Below, in pieces: positions 1 to 7,960 of a stretch of 35,219 nucleotides of DNA. Source of the DNA: DAIOFH01 sp036745875 (GTDB lineage: Bacteria; Planctomycetota; SZUA-567). Under the pieces are notes generated by a model that worked only from the letters and a program-made list of their open reading frames with translations, was not told the origin of the DNA and did no database searches. A program made the position numbers and the translations under genes. Position 1 is the stretch's first letter, and the number at the start of each line of letters is the position of its first letter. The stretch lies in the NCBI GenBank assembly GCA_036745875.1, contig DAIOFH010000032.1, positions 1 to 35,219 of the forward strand. Direction: 5' to 3'.

Positions 1-222
1 TATTCATACTAACAAAGTTGTCATATCATAGTAGTGGTATATGATGCTTAGGGTTAGCTGGAAAGACAGACGTACTGTTAAAGTTGAGGTTTATTTATGG
101 AACTGTTGGAATACTGGAGCTGCTGAAGGGTAATTCAATATGACTTTAATGGGAATCAATATCTGGTTGACATCTATTCAACATGAATTCAACAGTGAGA
201 AAAGAAGCAAAGTAAAATAAAA

Positions 223-238
223 TGTTTCATGTGAAACA
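223..238. promoter_or_regulatory. parS-like site 1
   Basis: The sequence TGTTTCATGTGAAACA matches the bacterial parS consensus TGTTTCACGTGAAACA (the Spo0J/ParB binding site) at 15 of 16 positions. The 7-bp arms are perfectly complementary and the symmetry extends to 20 bp (221-240). It lies in non-coding DNA, 39 bp from a second copy that is its exact reverse complement. ParB binding is inferred. An operator for another dyad-binding regulator is the alternative. Confidence 0.6.
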
Positions 239-261
239 TTCGAGTTCGGTTGATTTTTAGA

Positions 262-277
262 TGTTTCACATGAAACA
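262..277. promoter_or_regulatory. parS-like site 2
   Basis: The sequence TGTTTCACATGAAACA is the exact reverse complement of the site at 223-238 and also differs from consensus parS at one central base. The two copies are 39 bp apart start to start. The second ends about 80 bp before the start codon of the first gene, so a role as operator or promoter element for that gene cannot be excluded. Confidence 0.6.
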
Positions 278-357
278 TTCCACCCGGAAGACATATATTA
301 TATAAGATTTTATCATGTCTTTCGTAATCCGGATTCTTCTAGAGGGAAAATAGGGCT

Positions 358-1194
358 ATGGTTATAGTACAACGAATGCTGTTTATTGGGTTGGTAACTT
401 TACTGTTTTCTATTGGCGTCGGCTATTCGATGGAAAAAGGTTTTTCCTGGTCCTATGCTCCAGCTCAGGGGGATAATGTACAGGCCCAGCTTGCTGCCTT
501 CCAGTTGAGCAAGTACCTTGAGGAGTGTGAAGTAAATAGGCCCGAGATCCTAGCAGAGGTGAAATCGTCCCTCGATCAGGGTAAATACTATCGTCAACGC
601 ACCCGCGACCAGAAAAACAAGGGAACACTTCTCACTGTCTATGTCGACCGCGACTATATATTGCATATAGTCACCTACCGAAATGAGCAATGCCCGGATT
701 GCGGTGGAACAGGCACACGAGTCAAACCTTTTGAAAATATTGCCAACCGTGTCGCAGTCCGTCTCCGCTGTTTGAAGTGCGACGGCAAGGGTGAAATTGA
801 AAACTATACGAACGAGCGTTATTTTACCTTATCCAGCGAGGATTTCGAGCATCCGGAGGAAATGCGTTCCCTGTTCAAGGATCGCGCCTACTCCAATGCT
901 CCCCAAGGCACTGAAATGTGGGTGGAACGGCTGGCGTCCGATAATCCTAAGGAAAGAATGGATGCCTGTCTCTGGCTTGATAAAAACTTTGTCCGGGAGG
1001 GTGTATTTTTTCAGGATATTATGCCTATGCTGAAAAAAGCGCGCTTATACGAAGCCAATGAAAAGCGCAGGCTGCTTGTCTGGCAGTTTTGGGCTGGCAA
1101 AGACATACCTAATGAGAGGAAGCGCTATTATTATCGGATCTATGCCGACAGCAAGAGTGGAAAAATCACCAGAAAGGGGTTTTACGCAAAGTAG
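358..1194 (+). CDS. exported protein with DnaJ-like CXXCXGXG zinc-binding motifs, function unknown
   Basis: The 278-residue product starts with a hydrophobic stretch (about residues 7-23) that looks like a signal peptide or membrane anchor. Two motifs, CPDCGGTG (112-119) and CLKCDGKG (138-145), have the CXXCXGXG form used by DnaJ's central zinc finger, so the pair probably binds one zinc ion. There is no J domain and no DnaJ substrate-binding domain. The C-terminal half is charged and probably helical. I do not recognise the family. The start at 358 has a GAGGG ribosome-binding site about 10 nt upstream; an ATG at 376 would still keep the hydrophobic segment. The flavoprotein gene begins 34 nt downstream, so the two may be co-transcribed. 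If exported, a zinc site in an oxidising compartment suggests a structural or redox role, but this is inference. Confidence 0.75.
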   Translation: MVIVQRMLFIGLVTLLFSIGVGYSMEKGFSWSYAPAQGDNVQAQLAAFQLSKYLEECEVNRPEILAEVKSSLDQGKYYRQRTRDQKNKGTLLTVYVDRDYILHIVTYRNEQCPDCGGTGTRVKPFENIANRVAVRLRCLKCDGKGEIENYTNERYFTLSSEDFEHPEEMRSLFKDRAYSNAPQGTEMWVERLASDNPKERMDACLWLDKNFVREGVFFQDIMPMLKKARLYEANEKRRLLVWQFWAGKDIPNERKRYYYRIYADSKSGKITRKGFYAK

Positions 1195-1228
1195 GTTGGG
1201 GGCAAGCATGCAAGAAGGAGGGATGGGA

Positions 1229-1828
1229 ATGTACGCACTCGCGATCAATGGCAGCCCGCGTGTTGGCGGAAATACGGAGATGCTGTTGCATGAGGTATTG
1301 AAGCCTTTGGCTGAAGGTGGCTGGGAAACGGAATTTGTCCAGGTCGGCGGCACACCGATACGCGGGTGTACTGCGTGTTCGAATTGCTTCAAGACCAAAG
1401 ACAATACCTGTGTTATGAAAAATGACGGACTTAACGAGATTTTCGCCAAGATGTTGCGGGCAACTGCGATAATAATCGGTTCTCCAACATATTTTACCGA
1501 TGTCTCGGCGGAGACCAAGGCACTTTTGGATCGTTCCGGTTATGTGGCGCTCGCCAATGACCGTGCTTTTAAGGGAAAGATTGGCGCGGCTGTGGTTGCT
1601 GTACGAAGGGGCGGGGCAACGCATGCGTATGACAGCATTAATCACATGTATTTGATGTCGCAGATGGTGGTGCCTGGATCCATATACTGGAACATCGGGT
1701 TTGGCCTGCGTCGCGAAGATGTGAAAAATGATAGTGAGGGCTTGACGACGATGAATGTGCTTGGCCGCACTATTGATGTGCTTGGTAAGGCTATTGAACC
1801 GCTTGCCGATTCGTGGCCTGTGGTATAG
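1229..1828 (+). CDS. iron-sulfur flavoprotein / NADPH-dependent FMN reductase family
   Basis: The 199-residue protein has a flavodoxin-like fold. It begins with a beta strand and the FMN-phosphate loop GSPRVGGNT (8-16), and has a second conserved segment IIGSPTYF further on. Cysteines 47, 50, 53 and 61 form CX2CX2CX7C, the compact cluster motif of iron-sulfur flavoproteins (Isf), which carry a [4Fe-4S] cluster next to FMN. Such proteins transfer electrons or reduce quinones, oxygen or other small molecules in the cytoplasm; the substrate here cannot be told. The frame is open from 1058, but AAGGAGG at 1215-1221 sits about 7 nt before the ATG at 1229, which I take as the start. An ATG at 1223 is too close to that site. 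A hairpin terminator follows the stop. Confidence 0.85.
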   Translation: MYALAINGSPRVGGNTEMLLHEVLKPLAEGGWETEFVQVGGTPIRGCTACSNCFKTKDNTCVMKNDGLNEIFAKMLRATAIIIGSPTYFTDVSAETKALLDRSGYVALANDRAFKGKIGAAVVAVRRGGATHAYDSINHMYLMSQMVVPGSIYWNIGFGLRREDVKNDSEGLTTMNVLGRTIDVLGKAIEPLADSWPVV

Positions 1829-1837
1829 TAAAATATG

Positions 1838-1862
1838 CTGATCCAGCAAAACGCTGGATCAG
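1838..1862. terminator. bidirectional hairpin terminator between convergent genes
   Basis: A perfect 10-bp stem, CTGATCCAGC (1838-1847) with GCTGGATCAG (1853-1862), encloses a 5-nt loop. It lies between the stop of the plus-strand flavoprotein gene (1828) and the stop of the minus-strand AMMECR1 gene (1887). On the minus strand the stem is followed by a short T-rich run; on the plus strand it is followed by AT-rich sequence. It can therefore serve both genes. Confidence 0.75.
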
Positions 1863-1886
1863 TAATTATTATATGTCTGTGGTGAG

Positions 1887-2435
1887 TCAGCAGTCGATGA
1901 TTTCCGCTGTAAAGGTTTGGCAAACAACATCCGGTTGTTTCCAGGCATCCCACGGCAATCCAGCTTTGTCCCGGCAGCAATGACCCCAAAATTCCCCTAC
2001 ATTCCATCCGGTTTCGGTTGCTACTTGGGGTAAAAAACATCCCGACCGCATACCTTTTTGCACATAAATGCCATCTATCCCAAGACTAATGCCTTCGGGA
2101 TTTTTACATTCCGCAAGCGGCGTCAACACCGATACATCCATTTCGACAAGCGGCAGTTCGGCAGGCATTATTCTATTTTTGCTGAAACGGGGATCTTCCA
2201 GCGCAGATATCCGGGTATAGTTGGCAACAGTTTCATATATCGGTCTGTCTGATGAAAAACAACCGATGCATCCACGCAGGTTGCCCTTCGTCTTTAAGGT
2301 AACAAAACAACCGCAGTGCAATTGCAGATTGGCATCATCAGGGATAGGTGAAGAATAAGGTTGCTGGTTTACTGCCGCCGATAGAGCATCGCGACTGATC
2401 GAGGCAAGAAGCTGTTTTTCCTTCTCACTAAACAT
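1887..2435 (-). CDS. AMMECR1-domain protein (AmmeMemoRadiSam system protein A type)
   Basis: The 182-residue protein is a single AMMECR1 domain. The family hallmark LRGCIGC is present around residues 53-59, followed by the typical YTRISALEDPRF-like segment and a C-terminal region with a conserved W-x-x-GEFW-like block. In bacteria and archaea this domain often occurs with a MEMO-family protein and a radical SAM enzyme; neither partner is in this window. The biochemical function of the family is not settled. A strong GGAGG-type ribosome-binding site lies about 9 nt before the ATG. The gene begins 24 nt after the stop of the MsbA-type transporter, so the two are probably co-transcribed. Confidence 0.9.
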   Translation of the reverse strand: MFSEKEKQLLASISRDALSAAVNQQPYSSPIPDDANLQLHCGCFVTLKTKGNLRGCIGCFSSDRPIYETVANYTRISALEDPRFSKNRIMPAELPLVEMDVSVLTPLAECKNPEGISLGIDGIYVQKGMRSGCFLPQVATETGWNVGEFWGHCCRDKAGLPWDAWKQPDVVCQTFTAEIIDC

Positions 2436-2459
2436 GACTAATAGCCTCCTCCCACTTTT

Positions 2460-4211
2460 TTACCTTAGTTGGGTTTTATACAGCGATGAATACGCGCCGC
2501 CGGCGGAAATCAACTCGTCGTGTTTTCCTGTCTCCACAATCTGGCCGTCCTTCAATACGACCAGCTTGTTCGCATTGATGACGGTGGACAGACGGTGCGC
2601 GATAATTAGCACTGTTTTATTGCGCATCAGGTTTTCAATTGCTTGTTGTACTACTGTCTCCGACTTGTAATCCAAAGCCGATGTTGCTTCGTCAAGAATA
2701 ACAATCGGCGCATCTTTTATAAAAGCGCGCGCAATGGCAACGCGTTGCTTTTGTCCGCCCGAGAGTAGAATGCCCCGCTCACCAATTTCCGTATCAAGGC
2801 CCAGCTCCAAGCCGGCTATAAATTCGTCAAGACACGCCGCCTTGACTGCAGCCTGGACTTCTTCATCCCCGGCTGTGAGATTGCCGAGCAGGATATTATC
2901 CCGTAACGTACCGCCAAAAAGGAAATTGTCCTGAAAGACAATCGAAACCTGTTCTCTGAGAGAGTGCAGGGTCATGTCGCGAATATCGATCCCGTCAATC
3001 ATAATAGCTCCGGAACCGACATCGTAAAAACGAGGCAGAAGATTGACCAACGTGGATTTGCCGCCGCCGGAATCGCCGACAAATGCCACCGATTGACCGG
3101 CATTGATCTCCAGGTTTATATGCTTCAATACCGGCTTTCCCGGATCGTATTCGAAATAAACATTGTCGTAGCGGATTGCCTGGGTAATTTTCGGCGCTTC
3201 GACAGCGCTCGGCTTATCCTGGATTTTCGGCGACGATTCCAAAAGATTGAGGACACGATTAATCGCCATAAAGGACGTTTGTACATTGCCGTAATTGTTG
3301 CTGAGATTCTTAATCGGTGTGTACAGCATCAGCAGGGCAGCCATGAATGAAACGAAGTTACCGGGGGTGATGCGACCGGAAGCGATAAGGTATCCTTGCA
3401 GCCAGACCGTGGCGGCAATACCGATGGAAGTCCCAAAATGCATGAACAAAGTCAAAATGTTCGTCCGTTGCACCATTTTAACGGTAATACGGAAAACGTC
3501 GTTCAATGTCGTTTTTAATTTTGCCCTCATAAAATCGTAGAGGTTATAGGATGCGATAACGCGGTTACCACTGTACGCCTCGTTGAAGTTGGTGGTAACA
3601 GCCGCGCCAACGGTGACGGATTCGTTAATAAGACGCTTGACCTTTTTTCTGACTCTGGAGAGTGGAATAACCGCAAGTACCAAAGCGCCCACCGCCACCA
3701 CTGCCAATATCCACGAATTGTAAAAAAGAACAAAGATAAGGGCGAGGGAGGAAACAGATCGGGTTGTGAACAACTTGAGATTACTCAACAGCCCCTCACT
3801 GGAAGTATCCGCGTCCGTATTGAAACGGAGAAGAATCTCGCCGGAGGTCGAGCGGTCGAAAAGGGCGGCGTCGTTGGTGATAAGCTTGTCGAACAATTTC
3901 ATTTTCAGGTCGTTCGCGATATGCTTGCCGACCCAGGTATTCAGGTAATTGGTGCCATAATTGAGGGCGCTCTGCATTACGGCAAAGATGACGATAAGGA
4001 GAGGGAAATAGGCGGTAATTCCCTGCGCTGTGTTGCCGCCCATGAAGCCGTCCATATATGGTTTGAGAATCCAAGCGATAATGGCGTCCAAAGTGCCGAC
4101 CGGAATGGCAAGACAAACCGCAAGAATGGCCCGACCCAGATATGGTTTTACATATGGATAAAAACGACGGCAGTTTTCACGAAAAGGCGTATCGACAATG
4201 TTTTTTTCCAT
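2460..4211 (-). CDS. msbA: MsbA-type lipid A / lipid-linked ABC exporter (fused permease-ATPase)
   Basis: The 583-residue half-transporter has an N-terminal six-helix exporter domain (about residues 20-330) and a C-terminal nucleotide-binding domain. Visible ATPase motifs are Walker A GDSGGGKST (about 378), signature LSGGQKQR (about 482), Walker B VILDEATSALD and the switch histidine in IAHRLS. As a homodimer, such proteins flip lipid A-core or other lipids across the inner membrane using ATP. The MsbA assignment rests on overall similarity and on the LPS-core-type glycosyltransferase 66 nt upstream in the same direction. A peptide or drug exporter of the same family is the alternative. The lpx genes elsewhere in the window make lipid A the natural substrate. 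Confidence 0.82.
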   Translation of the reverse strand: MEKNIVDTPFRENCRRFYPYVKPYLGRAILAVCLAIPVGTLDAIIAWILKPYMDGFMGGNTAQGITAYFPLLIVIFAVMQSALNYGTNYLNTWVGKHIANDLKMKLFDKLITNDAALFDRSTSGEILLRFNTDADTSSEGLLSNLKLFTTRSVSSLALIFVLFYNSWILAVVAVGALVLAVIPLSRVRKKVKRLINESVTVGAAVTTNFNEAYSGNRVIASYNLYDFMRAKLKTTLNDVFRITVKMVQRTNILTLFMHFGTSIGIAATVWLQGYLIASGRITPGNFVSFMAALLMLYTPIKNLSNNYGNVQTSFMAINRVLNLLESSPKIQDKPSAVEAPKITQAIRYDNVYFEYDPGKPVLKHINLEINAGQSVAFVGDSGGGKSTLVNLLPRFYDVGSGAIMIDGIDIRDMTLHSLREQVSIVFQDNFLFGGTLRDNILLGNLTAGDEEVQAAVKAACLDEFIAGLELGLDTEIGERGILLSGGQKQRVAIARAFIKDAPIVILDEATSALDYKSETVVQQAIENLMRNKTVLIIAHRLSTVINANKLVVLKDGQIVETGKHDELISAGGAYSSLYKTQLR

Positions 4212-4277
4212 ACCTTCGAACCCTATATCCTAAAACGAACAAACATTTAATACAGAGAATAATTGTTCAATACGTTT

Positions 4278-5048
4278 TCATTTCTTGCGGCCTTGCCGCT
4301 TTTCGGCGTCGGCAAAACCCCAGAGTTTGGCATATTTGATAAAACTGTAGGTAGCGGCAAGTCCAGACGATAGAAGTCCCATCCTGCCATCCAGAATTTC
4401 GCCGCGAATAAAATAGTTATGAAAAAACCGCCAAAAGGCGGAGAAAAAAATTACGGGTATGGATGTGCGCTTTCCGCGGTCAAAAGCATCCTTTGCGCCA
4501 AAGGTGGTGTATTTTTGGATTTTTTCAAAATAGTGCTCTATCGATTCATAGGTATGGTGAATCAATTTTCCGTCAAGCACGCCCATCTCGTCGGCTTTCT
4601 TATTCACTCCCTGGTGGACGAGGCCGGTATAGGTGACAGAGCCTTTTTTAAACAATCTCGGAATCCGGTCGTTCGACCAGGAGGAAGCGCGCATGGGATG
4701 TTCGAGGAACCACGCATCGCGCACCACCTGATAGACGTCGAAACGCGGATCATTGTTCAAGGTTTTGCGGATGGACTCGCACAGCTCAGGAGTGGCGAGT
4801 TCATCCGCATCAACGAGAAAAATCCAATCACTTTCTGCCTGGCTGAAGCCCCAGTTGATCTGGCTGGAAAAATCCGTGAATTGGTGAAAAACCACCCGCG
4901 CGCCAAATCCCGAGGCTATCTCGACCGTCCGATCCTTGGAACCGGAATCGACAACCAGCATTTCATCAGCCCATGACAGACGCTCAAGACAAGCGCCTAT
5001 GCGCTTTTCCTCATTGAGCGTCATTATCATGGCAGTCAAGCATGGCAT
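4278..5048 (-). CDS. family 2 glycosyltransferase, LPS-core WaaE/KdtX type
   Basis: The 256-residue soluble GT-A enzyme starts with a typical GT2 nucleotide-binding strand (TAMIMTLNEEKRI), then VVDSGSKDRT around 32-41 and the metal-binding DADE at 80-83. The short length, the absence of membrane helices and the LNEEKRIGACLE-like opening resemble the WaaE/KdtX branch that adds glucose to the heptose region of the LPS inner core. Donor and acceptor cannot be read from sequence. It lies just upstream of the MsbA-type gene, consistent with modifying lipid A-core before export. The ribosome-binding site is weak. The upstream spacer carries a dispersed repeat. Confidence 0.78.
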   Translation of the reverse strand: MPCLTAMIMTLNEEKRIGACLERLSWADEMLVVDSGSKDRTVEIASGFGARVVFHQFTDFSSQINWGFSQAESDWIFLVDADELATPELCESIRKTLNNDPRFDVYQVVRDAWFLEHPMRASSWSNDRIPRLFKKGSVTYTGLVHQGVNKKADEMGVLDGKLIHHTYESIEHYFEKIQKYTTFGAKDAFDRGKRTSIPVIFFSAFWRFFHNYFIRGEILDGRMGLLSSGLAATYSFIKYAKLWGFADAEKRQGRKK

Positions 5049-5073
5049 ATTGCTGGATCCGATACTCTAAATG

Positions 5074-5165
5074 CGACCGTAAACGATTCTCTGCAAAATG
5101 TCCGTCACGACGGAATCGCGCAGAGTGCCCTCGCCCCAAAAAAAGAGGGTCAGGGTGAAGGGGAG
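5074..5165. repeat. dispersed palindromic repeat, single copy
   Basis: The segment ending in GCCCTCGCCCC, a short A-run and GAGGGTCAGGGTGA matches the element between sppA and lon. Both share a block reading roughly TGNCCGTNACGACG, a CRCAGARTGCCCTCGCC block, and a GAGGGTNAGGGTGA end. It lies between the alaS stop (5182) and the glycosyltransferase start (5048). The CCCTC/GAGGG pair can fold into a hairpin in the transcript. Copy number elsewhere in the genome cannot be seen from here. Confidence 0.6.
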
Positions 5166-5181
5166 TGTTCAACCAACGCCG

Positions 5182-7824
5182 TTATTTGAGCAACTCTCCA
5201 AGCACCGCCGGGACCGAGTCAAGCATTTCCTTGATCTTGCCCGGTTCCTTGCCGCCAGCCTGGGCGAAGTCTGGTTTTCCGCCGCCGCCGCCGCCAATGA
5301 CTGCAGCCAGTTTTTTCACCAGATCGCCGGCTTTCAATTTGGCAGGCGCAAGTGCTTTGCCGACGGCGACAGCCATCGCCGCTTTGCCGTTGTCGCGGCC
5401 GGCAAGAATGACCACGGAGTCGTCTCCATTGTTTTTGTTGATTTCGCGGGCCAGGTCGCCGATTTCCTTGCCGCCGATTTCGCCGACATCCACGGCGAGA
5501 TAGTTGACGCCGGAAAGTGCCTGCGTAGTCGCGGCCTTGACCTTGTCGCGGGCCTGGCTTGTCTTGACGGCGGCGAGGGATTTTTCCAGTTCCTTGATTT
5601 CCTGTGTCATCGACTTGAGGCGCTCCGCTGCGTCGCGGGCGGGTGTTTTCAATTCACGTGATATATCCCCAAGAAGGTCGCCTTGTTCGCGGGACAGGCG
5701 GAAAGCGGTCATGCCGGTGACGCCTTCGATGCGGCGCACGCCTGCGGAAATGGATTCCTCCGCGACCAGACGGAAAGAGCCGATGGGGGCGGTCTCGGTC
5801 ATATGGGTGCCGCCGCACAGTTCCACCGAAAAATCGCCTGTCGAGACGACGCGCACGACATCCCCGTATTTCTCGCCGAAGAGGGCGACAGCGCCGGATT
5901 TTCTCGCTTCGTCGATAGGCATAACCTTGGTCACGACCTTGGCGTTTTCCAGGATGCGTGAATTGATAAGTTCCTCGATCTCTGACTTTTCCTCATGGGT
6001 CAATGCGGAGCCGTGCTGGAAGTCGAAGCGCAGCCTGTCAGGCCCGACATACGACCCCTTTTGCTCGGCCCTGTCGCCAAGCACGGTCCGAAGCGCGCAG
6101 TGGAGAAGGTGGGCGGTGGTGTGGTTGCGCATAATGTCGAGGCGGCGGTCCTGGTCGACCTTGGCGCTGACGGCCATATCCGGCTTGATCTCGCCGCTTT
6201 CGACTTCGCCGATATGCAGGTAGATGCCGTCCAGTTTTTGCGTGTCTTCGATCCTGACGACAAGGTTGCCGGGGCCGACCAGGAGGCCGGTATCGCCGAC
6301 CTGGCCGCCCGCTTCGCCATAAAATGGCGTCTTGTCGAGAACGACCGTCACCTGGCTGCCGGCGGGGGCGGAATCCACCAATGCGTCGCCGGAGACGACG
6401 GCAAGCACCGTGCCTTCGGCTTCAAGCGTGTCATAGCCGAGGAACTCGCTCGATGAGGTGATTTTCTTCACGTCCTGCAGCGGACCTTTGGCAAAGACAT
6501 CGCCCTTCATTTTGGCGCCTTCGCGGGCCTTGGTCTTGGCTTCCGCGAGCGCGGCGTCGAATCCGGGGCGGTCGACGGTAAGACCTTCATTATTGACCAC
6601 TTCCTCGGCTAATTCATAGGGAAAGCCATAGGTATCGTACAATTCAAATGCGACAACGCCGGGCAGGACCTTTTTGCCTGCCGCCTTGGCTTCGTCCACC
6701 GCCTTGTCGATCATGGACAGGCCGCGTTCAAGGGTTGTCAGGAATTTATCCTCTTCCAGTTTGACGGTGTCGGCGATGATTTCGGCGCGGGCGTTGACAT
6801 CGGGATAGGGCTTTGCCATGACCTTGCCGACGACGGGAACGAGGGTATAGAGGAACGCCTTCTTGATGCCAAGGTTCCTGCCGTCAAGAACGGCGCGCCG
6901 CAAAAGGCGTTTCAATATATAGCCGCGATGCGAGTTGGCGGGCAGGACACCGTCGGCGATACAGAACGTCACAGCCCTGATGTGGTCGGCGATGCGGCGC
7001 ATAAGGGTGTCGTCCGCCTTGTTGTCGCCGTATGGTTTCCCTGCCAGCTTGCTGACGGCCTGGACAATCGGCTGGAAGATGTCGATGTCCATGTTTGTCT
7101 TCGCACCCTGCATGCAGGCGGCCATGCGCTCAAGACCCATGCCGGTGTCGATGTTTTTCTGCGGCAGCGGAAGAAGCGAGCCATCAGGTTGCCGGTCGAA
7201 TTGGGTAAAGACGAGGTTCCAGATTTCCACCCAGCGGCGGCATTCGCAGGTGATGCCGCAATCCGGCTTGCCGCAGCCGTTTTCAGCGCCGCGGTCGAAG
7301 AATATTTCTGAACAGGGGCCGCAGGGACCGTTGGGACCAAGCTTCGGCGCATCAGCGGGCCAGAAATTATCGTGATCGCCAAGGCGGGTGATTTTTTCCG
7401 CCGGCAGGCCGATTTCCTTTTCCCAGATTTCGAATGCTTCGTCGTCGATATCATGCACTGATACCTGGAGCCGGTCCGGGTCGATCGCCATGACCTTGGT
7501 AAGGAATTCCCAAGCCCAGTTGATCGCTTCCTTTTTGAAATAATCGCCAAAGGAGAAATTCCCCAGCATTTCAAACATGGTATGGTGGGCGGGCGTCACG
7601 CCGACGTTCATGATGTCGCCGGTACGGATGCATTTCTGGCAGGTGGTGGCTGTACGGTATTCGATCCGCAATCCCATGAACTGGTCCTTGAACTGGTTCA
7701 TGCCCGCGCCGGTGAAAAGAAGCGTCGGATCGTTATGGGGAACGAGCGAGTCGGACGGCACGATGCGTGCGCCCTTGGATTCAAAGAACGAAAGGAATTT
7801 GGAACGAATATCATCAGTCTTCAT
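5182..7824 (-). CDS. alaS: alanyl-tRNA synthetase
   Basis: This full-length 880-residue class II enzyme charges tRNA-Ala with alanine in the cytoplasm. The N-terminal catalytic domain is unmistakable (FLSFFESKGARIVPSDSL, then FTGAGMNQFKDQF). The editing domain keeps its zinc ligands in HTTAHLLH (about 567-574) and CGGTH (about 669-673), matching the positions known for Escherichia coli AlaRS. The C-terminal DHHA1/C-Ala part ends in the glycine-rich GGGGGGKPDFAQAGG segment. An internal cysteine-rich insert in the catalytic domain (around residues 180-192, CGKPDCGITCECRRW) may bind zinc. GGAG lies 6 nt before the ATG. A hairpin with a T-rich tail is only about 20 nt upstream of the start and could attenuate entry from the preceding gene. 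Confidence 0.97.
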   Translation of the reverse strand: MKTDDIRSKFLSFFESKGARIVPSDSLVPHNDPTLLFTGAGMNQFKDQFMGLRIEYRTATTCQKCIRTGDIMNVGVTPAHHTMFEMLGNFSFGDYFKKEAINWAWEFLTKVMAIDPDRLQVSVHDIDDEAFEIWEKEIGLPAEKITRLGDHDNFWPADAPKLGPNGPCGPCSEIFFDRGAENGCGKPDCGITCECRRWVEIWNLVFTQFDRQPDGSLLPLPQKNIDTGMGLERMAACMQGAKTNMDIDIFQPIVQAVSKLAGKPYGDNKADDTLMRRIADHIRAVTFCIADGVLPANSHRGYILKRLLRRAVLDGRNLGIKKAFLYTLVPVVGKVMAKPYPDVNARAEIIADTVKLEEDKFLTTLERGLSMIDKAVDEAKAAGKKVLPGVVAFELYDTYGFPYELAEEVVNNEGLTVDRPGFDAALAEAKTKAREGAKMKGDVFAKGPLQDVKKITSSSEFLGYDTLEAEGTVLAVVSGDALVDSAPAGSQVTVVLDKTPFYGEAGGQVGDTGLLVGPGNLVVRIEDTQKLDGIYLHIGEVESGEIKPDMAVSAKVDQDRRLDIMRNHTTAHLLHCALRTVLGDRAEQKGSYVGPDRLRFDFQHGSALTHEEKSEIEELINSRILENAKVVTKVMPIDEARKSGAVALFGEKYGDVVRVVSTGDFSVELCGGTHMTETAPIGSFRLVAEESISAGVRRIEGVTGMTAFRLSREQGDLLGDISRELKTPARDAAERLKSMTQEIKELEKSLAAVKTSQARDKVKAATTQALSGVNYLAVDVGEIGGKEIGDLAREINKNNGDDSVVILAGRDNGKAAMAVAVGKALAPAKLKAGDLVKKLAAVIGGGGGGKPDFAQAGGKEPGKIKEMLDSVPAVLGELLK

Positions 7825-7845
7825 AACAGCTCCATAATAAAACTA

Positions 7846-7875
7846 CGCCCAGGCAAAGCATTCCATGCCTGGACG
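7846..7875 (-). terminator. hairpin with T-rich tail just upstream of alaS
   Basis: The 10-bp stem 7846-7855 with 7866-7875 (CCAGGCA/TGCCTGG core, one G-T pair) has a 10-nt loop. On the minus strand it is followed by TAGTTTTATT and then, within 20 nt, by the alaS ribosome-binding site and start. It probably terminates or attenuates transcription coming from the unknown exported-protein gene. Confidence 0.6.
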
Positions 7876-7891
7876 CCAATAAATAACCGGT

Positions 7892-7955
7892 GAATAGTTG
7901 ATAGATAATAATGAATAGCATATAGCTTGAAGGTGCGGTTCGCTATCAACTATTC
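7892..7955. repeat. perfect 13-bp inverted repeat downstream of the unknown exported-protein gene
   Basis: GAATAGTTGATAG (7892-7904) and CTATCAACTATTC (7943-7955) are perfectly complementary across a 38-nt AT-rich spacer. They lie 5 nt beyond the stop of the unknown exported-protein gene. The adjacent sequence is low-complexity (TCTACTCACTCTTCACTATC-like). It may be a dispersed repeat or a transcript-end structure. Confidence 0.6.
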
Positions 7956-7960
7956 TCTAC

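Larger units (their letters stand above)
1..357. other. AT-rich non-coding region upstream of the first gene
   Basis: No convincing open reading frame, RNA gene or terminator is visible here. The stretch is clearly more AT-rich than the rest of the window. Its only strong features are two near-identical 16-bp palindromic sites at 223-238 and 262-277, described separately. A purine-rich GAGGG about 10 nt before position 358 serves as the ribosome-binding site of the first gene. I could not pick out a convincing sigma70 promoter. Confidence 0.6.

Noticed and set aside
5640..5660. A TTCACGTGA core inside alaS that resembles the centre of parS
   Set aside because: Only the central nine bases match and the outer arms do not, and it lies in coding sequence.
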